Shown piece after piece: positions 1-6,586 of a DNA stretch of 13,526 nucleotides; the stretch's first letter is position 1; every line of letters starts with the position of its first letter. Location of the stretch: the NCBI GenBank assembly GCA_029098085.1, contig JAQXNQ010000446.1, positions 1-13,526 on the forward strand, in the 5' to 3' direction. The stretch comes from Oscillospiraceae bacterium (lineage in GTDB: Bacteria > Bacillota > Clostridia > Oscillospirales > Ruminococcaceae). The notes under the pieces are model-generated. The model was not told where the DNA came from. It saw only the letters and a list, made by a program, of their open reading frames with translations, and did no database searches. The translations under genes and the position numbers were made by a program.

Positions 1-1133
1 GCGTGGAGCTGATGATCCCCCCGCTCGAAGGAATGGTTGCCCCAGGTGCGGTAAATCTCCCGGGAATAGAGGTGGCGGGGCGGCGTGAAGCCGTTGTAGA
101 AGTCCAGATAGAGGCAGACCGGCGTGTGCTGCACGCCCCGGTCGGGATGCTCCTCGGCAAATTTCCGCATCTCCACCTGCAGAACACCGATGGGAGAAAG
201 CTGGTGCTTCTCGCCCTGCCGCAGATACTGCTCGGGGAGCAGGTGCTCCTTCTCCAGAATCCAGCCGGCCTCGTAGCCCAGCAGGTCGCTGCCGTAGAAG
301 TACTCCAGATAGATCAGCCGCTTGAGCAGGCTCAGGGAGGTGCCGCAGTCGGGGCCGCATTCCTCATAGGGGTTGCTGCCGTCGATCCGCTCGTAGTTCT
401 TCCAGCCCCAGCGGTTCCAGACGGAGGCGTTGCCGAACCAGAGCAGGCCGTACTGCTTGCCGGCGCCGCGGATGTAGGAGAACCAGGTGTTGACGTTGGG
501 CAGGGCCTGGGCCGTCTCGGCGCCCAGAATGATGGTGTTGCCCTCCTTGGCGAAGGAGTGGAGATAGTTCAAAGAGGCCAGCAGGGCGATGTTGTACTGC
601 ATATGCCCCTCCAGCTTCTCGAAATGAGCCTGGAAGTTCTGATACAGTCTCCGGCGGTTGTCCGGAGCGGGGCACATGCCGGGGGCGAAAGAGCCGATGT
701 AGCGGCCGTCCTGTTCGCCGTTGTCAAAGCCGATAAACAGGTCGCCCATGCCCTCCAGCAGACGGAGCGCCTCCTCCGGCGGGGTGTACTCGCCCCAGAT
801 GCTGTCTCCCTGAGGCTGGGAGCCGGGCACATAGCCCCAGAAATCGAACATGAACAGGCCGCGCTTTTTAGCTTCCTCCACCAGCTCGCCGAAATTGGGG
901 GCGAAGAGGGTGGGATACACCGGCCAGATCACGTCGCAGAGGGGAAACTCTTTGGTGTAGGCATCGATGGTTTCGGCGATGTTCAAGAGGTTCCCCTCGC
1001 TGTCGGTCTCAAAGCCCCGCAGCGAGACGAAATTCACCTTGTCGCCCAGCTGGCCCCGGGTAATGGCCTTGCTGTGACGCTTGGCAAAAAGCGGATAGTT
1101 CTCCGGTCTGACCGGATGAAAATAGCCTTTCAT
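1..1133 (-). CDS. TIM-barrel glycoside-hydrolase-like protein, C-terminus cut off by window edge
   Basis: About 377 complete codons are open on the minus strand from the ATG at 1133 to the window edge, with no stop, so this is the N-terminal part of a longer protein. The start is supported by GGAGG eight bases upstream. There is no signal peptide; the N-terminus (MKGYFHPVRP) is polar and looks cytoplasmic. The sequence is rich in Trp, Tyr and acidic residues with the alternating strand/helix look of a sugar-active (beta/alpha)8 barrel. Notable patches are VIWPVYPTLFAPNFG (about 68-82), FDFWGY (96-101), FIGFDNGEQDGRYIG (133-147), LGAETAQALPN (203-213) and LLWFGNASVWNRWGW (230-244). The carboxylates in DNGEQDGR and GAETAQ are candidate catalytic residues. 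I cannot assign a CAZy family. As the last visible gene of the operon, 74 bp after the metallophosphoesterase and downstream of a GH95-like enzyme, it probably acts on the same imported glycan. The role is inference. Confidence 0.72.
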   Translation of the reverse strand, partial: MKGYFHPVRPENYPLFAKRHSKAITRGQLGDKVNFVSLRGFETDSEGNLLNIAETIDAYTKEFPLCDVIWPVYPTLFAPNFGELVEEAKKRGLFMFDFWGYVPGSQPQGDSIWGEYTPPEEALRLLEGMGDLFIGFDNGEQDGRYIGSFAPGMCPAPDNRRRLYQNFQAHFEKLEGHMQYNIALLASLNYLHSFAKEGNTIILGAETAQALPNVNTWFSYIRGAGKQYGLLWFGNASVWNRWGWKNYERIDGSNPYEECGPDCGTSLSLLKRLIYLEYFYGSDLLGYEAGWILEKEHLLPEQYLRQGEKHQLSPIGVLQVEMRKFAEEHPDRGVQHTPVCLYLDFYNGFTPPRHLYSREIYRTWGNHSFERGDHQLH

Positions 1134-1187
1134 AACAGATTCCTCCAGATTCTGATCAAGCAGAATAATGAATGGTAAAGGGTAAAA

Positions 1188-1202
1188 CGCAGGGAAGCTG
1201 CG
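1188..1202 (-). terminator. Weak stem-loop with T-rich tail in the 74-bp gap after the phosphoesterase
   Basis: Read on the minus strand, CGCAG and CTGCG form a 5-bp stem with a 5-base loop, followed by TTTTACCCTTT. It begins six bases after the phosphoesterase stop codon. The short stem suggests partial termination or attenuation, not a full stop, because the next gene has a good ribosome binding site and no promoter of its own was found. A second small dyad, ATTCTG/CAGAAT (1149-1166), lies just before that ribosome binding site. Confidence 0.35.
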
Positions 1203-1207
1203 CCCGC

Positions 1208-1963
1208 TCATTTCCCCGCCATAGGCTGACGATGGCAGAGACAGTGCGCGCCCTCTTTTGACAGGGTGCAGATGAGCCAGCTGTTTTCCTCTTCCTCGCA
1301 CATGGCCGGGAGGGTCAGGTACCGAATTCCGTCCAGCATCCGATCGCTGCCGAAATGGTAATGTCCCTGCAGCACCAGCGGCGCGTTGCCCGCCAGGCGT
1401 ATGACCTCCCGAACCCGGACATCGTTCTCCAGACGGTGGGGATCCGAAATGCCGGGGTCGAGGTTCTGGTGCAGCGCCACAAGGCAGGTCTTGCCGCAGT
1501 TCAGCTGCTCCGCCAGCCAATGCAGCTCCCCCTCCGGCAGGGCGGTCTGGGTCCAGTCGCTGCAGTGGGGGGGCCAGAGGGAGCCGTCCCGCAGGAAGTT
1601 TGCGTCCAGCAGGATCACCCGGCAGGCTTCGTCCTCCAGCGTACAGGGAGCGATGACCGCCCCGGTCAGCGCTTCAAACTCCTCCCGGGAAAAAACCTCC
1701 CGGTCGTGGTTGCCCATGCAGGTATAGACCGGCAGGCCGGTTTGCCGCAGCTCACCGGCAAATTCCCGCAGCCGGGCTTCCATCTCCTCATGGCTGCCCC
1801 AGAGGTTGATCCAGTCTCCCAGACAGAGGATGGCGTCCACCTCCGCTGCCCGGAAGGCGTCCAGCGCCTCCCGGAGCTTGCTCATGGACAGCCGGGGACG
1901 GCGGGTGCCGGTGACCCGGTCAGCCAGAGCGTAGTGAGGATCGGTGAAGACGCCCAGCTTCAT
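1208..1963 (-). CDS. Calcineurin-like metallophosphoesterase
   Basis: A 251-residue protein with the full set of calcineurin-like metallophosphoesterase motifs: DPH with Asp8 and His10, GD at 49-50, GNHD at 84-87, LHQ with His165, and GHYH at 200-203. These residues bind the two metal ions that activate water for phosphoester hydrolysis. There is no signal peptide or membrane segment, so it should be cytoplasmic. Its ATG overlaps the stop codon of the GH95-like gene as ATGA (1960-1963), so the two are probably translationally coupled and made in fixed ratio. The family acts on nucleotides, sugar phosphates, proteins or lipid precursors, and the sequence alone does not name the substrate. The tight coupling suggests a phosphorylated or phosphodiester-linked sugar released from the imported glycan, which is inference. 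Confidence 0.9.
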   Translation of the reverse strand: MKLGVFTDPHYALADRVTGTRRPRLSMSKLREALDAFRAAEVDAILCLGDWINLWGSHEEMEARLREFAGELRQTGLPVYTCMGNHDREVFSREEFEALTGAVIAPCTLEDEACRVILLDANFLRDGSLWPPHCSDWTQTALPEGELHWLAEQLNCGKTCLVALHQNLDPGISDPHRLENDVRVREVIRLAGNAPLVLQGHYHFGSDRMLDGIRYLTLPAMCEEEENSWLICTLSKEGAHCLCHRQPMAGK

Positions 1964-4218
1964 GCGTCCGCCTCACAAAGGGTGCAGACCTCCCCTGCCT
2001 TCAGGGTCAGCAGGGCGGTGTCGCCCTGAAGGGTCAGACTGCCGCCGGTGCAGCCAAGGTGGGACAGGGCGCTCCAGCCCTTCAGAGTGACGACGCCGTC
2101 CTTCCCCGGCTTAAAGGTCACTGAGACGACTTTGCCGCCGCTGCGCTTGGCCGACACCAGCAGGCCGTTCCCCGCCAGAAAATCGGTGAAGGAAACGTCC
2201 TCCTGCTCCCACTCCTCGGGGATGGCGGGGAAGAATTTCAGCGTGCCGTTTTCCGCGTAGAGCAGCATCTCCTGCAGGGCGTCGGCGGCGCACATATTGG
2301 ACTCCAGCGTGAAGGGACGGTAGTGGAACTGGGAGGTGCCGCGGTTTTTGTAGTCGCCGTTTAAGTGGAAGCCGTTCTGGGAACAGCAGTTGCGCCAGAA
2401 GACCTCCAGCTGGTAGGCAGCGCCGTTGCCGTTGCCCTGCACCGCGTAGAGCTCGGCCATCCAGGTGAAGGAGAAGCCCACCCACAGGCCGGTGCCCAGC
2501 ACCTCCAGATTGTGAACGGTGGCATTGATGATCTGCCGGCTCCGCTCGTCCTCCATATCCATCAGCCGCAGAGGGTGAATGGCCATGGCGTGGGCGAAAT
2601 GCCGGTGGGATTCCTGCAGGGACTCGTCGGGGGAAAGCATCAGCACACTGTGCTCATTGACCGCCAGCTGCGGGAGCCTTGCCAGCACCGCCTGCCACTT
2701 CTCTTCCTCGCCATTCTGGAGAATGCGGGAGAAGTCGATCAGCTGGGTGACGGCGTAGCGGATCAGGGACAGGTCGTAGTTGCTGTTGGGGGTGAGCCAG
2801 CTTTCGGCCCGGTCGTCGTGAATCTCGGGAGAGCTGGAGGCGGGCAGGTAGAGCAGACCGTCCTCATGGGTCTCCATCAGCTCCAGCACACACTGGGTCG
2901 ATTCGGCGGTGTAGGGATAGACCCGCTCCCGCAGGAAATCGACGTCGCCGGTGGCCCGGTAATGCCGCTCAAACATCTGGCAGAGCCAGAGCTGATTGGT
3001 GGGCACCAGCGTGTACATGGGCCAGCCGCCCAGGGGCGTGCCGTCGATGGCCATGACCGCCGGCAGGCAGAGGCCGCCCACCCCGAAGAAGCTCCGTGCA
3101 AAGGCCCGGGCCTGAGGCACCGTGCTCCAGAGGAAGTCCAGAAAGCTCTCGCCCTCCTCCAGATGGTTGGCCTTCATGTAGTGGGTGTAGCTCATCTGGG
3201 TGTTCAGGTCGTGGTGGTAGTCTCCCTTCCAGGGCGGGAGGGCGCCGTTGTCGGCGGTCCAGACTCCCTGCAGCGGCATGGGATAGCAGCCCTTTCTGGA
3301 GCAGGAGCCAAACAGGTAGTTGGTCAGGTACCAGTTCTTCTCAAACCGCTTGTCGGGCAGGGAAAGGCCGCTCTTGCTCCAGAAGCCGTCCCACCACTGG
3401 CGGTGTCCGGCGAAGAGGGCTTCATCCTCCAGCTCGCTGCAGCGGCGCACCAGCGAAAGGGCGTCCTCCTGCCAGTGCTCGCCGTCGGCGCTGGCAGCGA
3501 CCCGGTAGGCAATGCGGGTTTCCCCGTCCCGCTCCCGGGCCGAGACGAAGACGCCGTAGGAAAAGTCCGGCGCGATGGGCTGGACAAAGAACTTCTCGGC
3601 GGGCGTATCCGAAAGGATGGGCGCGTCGTAGCACAGCAGCTCCAGCGAGCTGGTATTGACGCTGTTGACCACAGCGTCGCTCTGGGTCTCCCCTTCTTTC
3701 CGCACCCGGAAGGCGGGGTTCTCGAGCTTAAAGGAGAAGGTGGACAGGGGCGCCGAGATCCGGATGATGCCCACCTTTTCGGTGGCGTGAAGGTAGCTTT
3801 CGATCCGCAGGGGGAATTTGCCCGGACGGTCGATCTCCACCTTTGCCAGGGCGTCCGCCAGGGACAGCTCGGAGCGGATGGCGGTGCTGTCGCCGAAGTC
3901 GAAGATCAGCTTGCCGGCGGGCAGCTTGGTGGGGGTGGGATGGTTATAGGGGGCATCGAATTTCCGGCGGATCTCGTCGGTTTTCCGCTCCTTTGCCAGC
4001 CCCACCAGGTTGCTGTAGGTGAAGTCCTCGGCCTGCACCTCCTTGCTGGGGGTTTTGTCCCAGATGTCGCCCCGGTCCAGGCTGAACCGGAAGGCCCGGC
4101 TGCCGCCCCAGATCAGGCAACCGGTCTCGCCGTTGCCCAGGGGAAGGGCCTCATCCCAGCTGGTGATCTCCTTTTGAAAGGACAGATTGCAATACGCGCT
4201 TGGAAGATAGGATTTCAT
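1960..4218 (-). CDS. GH95-like glycoside hydrolase (alpha-L-fucosidase/alpha-galactosidase family), cytoplasmic
   Basis: A 752-residue protein, close to the usual GH95 length. The start is the ATG at 4218, preceded by AGAGGTG six bases upstream; the in-frame GTG at 4227 lies inside that ribosome binding site. The N-terminal beta-domain has the family-type LPLGNGETGCLIWGG (25-39). The (alpha/alpha)6 barrel follows, with WKGDYHHDLNTQMSY (330-344), the SSSPE motif (461-465), HRHFAH (538-543) and GFSFTW (581-586). The C-terminal beta-domain contains the family-like segment around LKFFPAIPEEW (660-670). By analogy with Bifidobacterium AfcA, Glu465 is the likely general acid and Asn339 one of the two base-activating asparagines. 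The other Asn position is Asp337 here, which may change substrate or mechanism. GH95 enzymes invert alpha-L-fucosides, and some members prefer alpha-L-galactosides or related sugars, so the exact substrate is open. There is no signal peptide. It sits 33 bp after the AraC regulator and overlaps the phosphoesterase. Confidence 0.85.
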   Translation of the reverse strand: MKSYLPSAYCNLSFQKEITSWDEALPLGNGETGCLIWGGSRAFRFSLDRGDIWDKTPSKEVQAEDFTYSNLVGLAKERKTDEIRRKFDAPYNHPTPTKLPAGKLIFDFGDSTAIRSELSLADALAKVEIDRPGKFPLRIESYLHATEKVGIIRISAPLSTFSFKLENPAFRVRKEGETQSDAVVNSVNTSSLELLCYDAPILSDTPAEKFFVQPIAPDFSYGVFVSARERDGETRIAYRVAASADGEHWQEDALSLVRRCSELEDEALFAGHRQWWDGFWSKSGLSLPDKRFEKNWYLTNYLFGSCSRKGCYPMPLQGVWTADNGALPPWKGDYHHDLNTQMSYTHYMKANHLEEGESFLDFLWSTVPQARAFARSFFGVGGLCLPAVMAIDGTPLGGWPMYTLVPTNQLWLCQMFERHYRATGDVDFLRERVYPYTAESTQCVLELMETHEDGLLYLPASSSPEIHDDRAESWLTPNSNYDLSLIRYAVTQLIDFSRILQNGEEEKWQAVLARLPQLAVNEHSVLMLSPDESLQESHRHFAHAMAIHPLRLMDMEDERSRQIINATVHNLEVLGTGLWVGFSFTWMAELYAVQGNGNGAAYQLEVFWRNCCSQNGFHLNGDYKNRGTSQFHYRPFTLESNMCAADALQEMLLYAENGTLKFFPAIPEEWEQEDVSFTDFLAGNGLLVSAKRSGGKVVSVTFKPGKDGVVTLKGWSALSHLGCTGGSLTLQGDTALLTLKAGEVCTLCEADA

Positions 4219-4233
4219 AAGCGTCACCTCTTG

Positions 4234-4259
4234 TGAACCGCGGCGGAGCCGTCAGTTCA
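4234..4259 (-). other. Intercistronic stem-loop covering the araC-type stop codon
   Basis: The 33-bp gap between the AraC regulator and the GH95-like gene holds an interrupted dyad. The outer arms are TGAAC (4234-4238) and GTTCA (4255-4259), and the inner arms are CGGC/GCCG around GGA (4241-4251). The regulator's stop codon is within the structure, and it ends just before the ribosome binding site of the glycosidase. It lacks a T-tract, so it is not an intrinsic terminator. A role in transcript processing or translation balance is possible. Confidence 0.45.
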
Positions 4260-6408
4260 GCTTTCGATATTGATCCGGCGTGGTGCCGGTGTAATTCTTG
4301 AATTGCCGGATAAAGGTGGAAATGCTGGGAATGCCCACGGTCTCGGCCACCTCCTGCACCTTCAGGCTGCGGTTTTCCAGCAGCAGCCGCTTGGCCTCCT
4401 CCATCCGCACATTGGCGATGTGGGTGGACAGATTGATGCCCATGTTCTTCTTGAACCAGGAGGACAGGTAGACCGGCGTGATGTCAAAGGCCGCCGCGAT
4501 GGTCTCCAGGCTCAGGGGATGCATGTAGTTCTGCTGGATGTACTCGATGATCTGGTACCGGGGCAGGGACTGACCGCCGGAACAGCCGCGGTTGACCCGG
4601 CAGAAATCCTCCAGCAGCAGCCGATGCATATACTGTGGGTTATAAAAGACCGGCTTTTTCAGGGTGCGGAGGGAAGCCTGCAGGTCACTGTCCACATTGA
4701 CGCTGGACAGGACGATGTGCAGCAGCGAAACCAGCGTCTGACCCACCGACAGGTAGCCGCGAAGGGTCAGCTCCCGGCTCTGGTCGAAGATGCGGCTCAG
4801 GACGCTTTCCAGCTCGGCTTCCCCGCCGCTGCGGGTGCACTCCACCACCGTGTTCTGAATCTCCAGCGGGATGATGCTGGACTCGGTGAGGCTGGAATCC
4901 TCGGCGCAGACCGACACGCCGCCGTCCGCCGGAACCCGGGCAGCCATCATCCGCCGCTGAGCCTGCTCGAAGGCGTCATGGAGCTGCAGCACATCGCCGC
5001 TGACATCGCTGATGCCCACAAAGACCGTGTCCCCCTCCGCCCGGTCGGAGAAGCAGGCCTCCAGATTGGCGGTGATCTCCTCCAGCGGGCTGCCGGGCAG
5101 CGCATCCCCGGCGGGCTGATCCACCGGAATCACATAGGCGTGGACATAGCCGTCCAGATGTACCGGGCGGCCGCTGAGGGTGTCCACCAGATAGCTGTCG
5201 CTGCCGTTATGGAGCAGGATGCCGCCGTCGGCCCGCTGGGCGGCGATGACGATGACCTGATACTGCTCGAAGGCCGTCCGCAGCAGGGCGGTCAGCTTGG
5301 CGTCCGGCGGGTCGGACAGCCGCAGACAGTGGTTCAGGGCCATGTCCAGCTGCACATCCAGCTGCTCCCGGGTCTGCTGGGTCAGGCGGATGTTCTCGGT
5401 GGCCAGCTCATTGATCCGGCCGCTGATGATCTCCAGCTCATTCTGCTGGTCGCTGGTGCTGATTTTCATGACCATCTGCCGCAGGGGACGGTAGACCCGC
5501 ATGTTCAGCAGAATGATGAAGACGCAGAGGGCCCCGATGATCAGCGCCGAAAAGACCACCACATAGCTGAACCACAGCTGCCGGTTCTGGGCAGAGCTGT
5601 TGTGGCCGATGGCCAGATAGTGAAAGTCGCTGCCCCGGATCTGCTGGTGGGTGATCTGGTACTTCCCCCGCTGCCAGGACTCCCGGCCGTCGTCCAGCTT
5701 TTCCGCAAGGCCGAGGCTTCCGTACAGCTCCCGGGCGGCGGTGCTGCTGGCGGCGAAGACCTTGTTGTCCCCGTCCAGAATCAGCACCTCCTGACTGGGC
5801 AGCAGCGAATGAATCTCGGTCAGATTGAACAGCTTCCCGGCGTCCAGCTGAATCACCACCGAGCCGTTTCCGAACATGTTGCAGACATAGAGGGTGAAGT
5901 TTTCATAGGTGTAAAAGCCGTTTTGCAGCGACGCAAGGTCCGGCAGCGTCTCTCCCTCGGCCAGTCTGCTCTCGACATGGCTCTTCAGATACCAGTTCTC
6001 CCTGAACAGATAACCGTCGGAGGAGATGATCTGCCGGGAATTGTTGACATAGAGGAAAACGTTGTCCGCGTAGGGCAGCGAGTTCTGGATCAGCTTGAGC
6101 CGCTCCCCCACACCGGGGGCCCGGTCGGTCAGCTCGGAGATGCCCAGGCTGTTGGCCGAGCCGATGATCAGGTAGGCATCCCGCTGACAGGTGGTGGCCA
6201 GGGTGGTCAGCCGGAAGCTTTCGGTGGAGAAGCTCTTGCGGATGGTGCTGAGGATCTGCTGGTTGTAGGCCTGCACCTCCTCCTTGACCCGGCGGTTTGC
6301 ATACAGAAGGACCCAGCTGAAGACGCAGAGCAGCGCGGTGACCAGCGCCAGATTCAGGGCGACCACCTGCTTTCCAATGGTATTGACTTTTTTGAAAGGC
6401 AGCTTCAT
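4252..6408 (-). CDS. Membrane-anchored AraC-family transcriptional regulator with extracellular sensor domain
   Basis: A 718-residue regulator. The start is the ATG at 6408, with AGGAGG seven bases upstream; the upstream ATG in the same frame (6450) lies in a hairpin and lacks this site. A membrane segment at about residues 16-36 is followed by an external domain of roughly 240 residues (likely Cache-like), a second membrane segment at about 280-302, a HAMP-like/coiled linker (303-355), a cytoplasmic domain, and a C-terminal AraC double helix-turn-helix (about 618-718). The AraC domain includes YLSSWFKKNMGINL and STFIRQFKNYTG. No receiver or kinase domain is visible, so this is a one-component membrane sensor of the YtdP/YesS kind. 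It would sense a ligand outside the cell, perhaps with help from the binding protein encoded just upstream, and activate the transport/glycosidase operon that contains it. The autoregulation model is inference; the architecture is directly visible. Confidence 0.9.
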   Translation of the reverse strand: MKLPFKKVNTIGKQVVALNLALVTALLCVFSWVLLYANRRVKEEVQAYNQQILSTIRKSFSTESFRLTTLATTCQRDAYLIIGSANSLGISELTDRAPGVGERLKLIQNSLPYADNVFLYVNNSRQIISSDGYLFRENWYLKSHVESRLAEGETLPDLASLQNGFYTYENFTLYVCNMFGNGSVVIQLDAGKLFNLTEIHSLLPSQEVLILDGDNKVFAASSTAARELYGSLGLAEKLDDGRESWQRGKYQITHQQIRGSDFHYLAIGHNSSAQNRQLWFSYVVVFSALIIGALCVFIILLNMRVYRPLRQMVMKISTSDQQNELEIISGRINELATENIRLTQQTREQLDVQLDMALNHCLRLSDPPDAKLTALLRTAFEQYQVIVIAAQRADGGILLHNGSDSYLVDTLSGRPVHLDGYVHAYVIPVDQPAGDALPGSPLEEITANLEACFSDRAEGDTVFVGISDVSGDVLQLHDAFEQAQRRMMAARVPADGGVSVCAEDSSLTESSIIPLEIQNTVVECTRSGGEAELESVLSRIFDQSRELTLRGYLSVGQTLVSLLHIVLSSVNVDSDLQASLRTLKKPVFYNPQYMHRLLLEDFCRVNRGCSGGQSLPRYQIIEYIQQNYMHPLSLETIAAAFDITPVYLSSWFKKNMGINLSTHIANVRMEEAKRLLLENRSLKVQEVAETVGIPSISTFIRQFKNYTGTTPDQYRKLN

Positions 6409-6434
6409 ACCGTGTCCTCCTGTTGCAGCATAAA

Positions 6435-6470
6435 GAAAGAGAAGCAGCAATTGCCTGCCGCTTCTCTTTC
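6435..6470 (-). terminator. Strong stem-loop between binding protein and AraC regulator (partial terminator/attenuator)
   Basis: Arms GAAAGAGAAGC (6435-6445) and GCTTCTCTTTC (6460-6470) pair perfectly over 11 bp with a 14-base loop. On the minus strand the structure is followed by TTTATG and only about 20 bases later by the regulator's ribosome binding site. The T-tract is imperfect (CTTTCTTTA), so partial termination is more likely than full. This would lower expression of the regulator and glycosidases relative to the transporter. Confidence 0.55.
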
Positions 6471-6480
6471 AGAAGGTTCG

Positions 6481-6504
6481 CCGATGGCGGTTTCACCGCA
6501 TCGG
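6481..6504 (-). other. Stem-loop 3' of the solute-binding protein gene
   Basis: CCGATGGCGG and CCGCATCGG form a stem with a single-base bulge around the loop TTTCA. It has no T-tract. Together with a smaller hairpin at 6565-6578 (GCTGC/GCAGC) and the 11-bp stem at 6435-6470, it fills the 178-bp gap after the binding-protein gene. Such structures commonly protect the 3' end of an abundant binding-protein transcript. The remainder of this gap shows no gene and no convincing promoter. Confidence 0.5.
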
Positions 6505-6586
6505 ATGGTGCCTGATGGCTTTACCAGTCCGGCGCACCCGCAGTCCGAGGCCCTGTATGGCCCGGCTGCGCTGGCAGCTTATGGTT

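Noticed and set aside
3..2029. Plus-strand open frames at 3-1178 and 1355-2029
   Set aside because: Antisense to the glycosidase-like and phosphoesterase genes, whose catalytic motifs and ribosome binding sites are convincing.
4219..4227. GTG start extending the GH95-like protein by three residues
   Set aside because: The GTG is part of the AGAGGTG ribosome binding site that serves the ATG at 4218.
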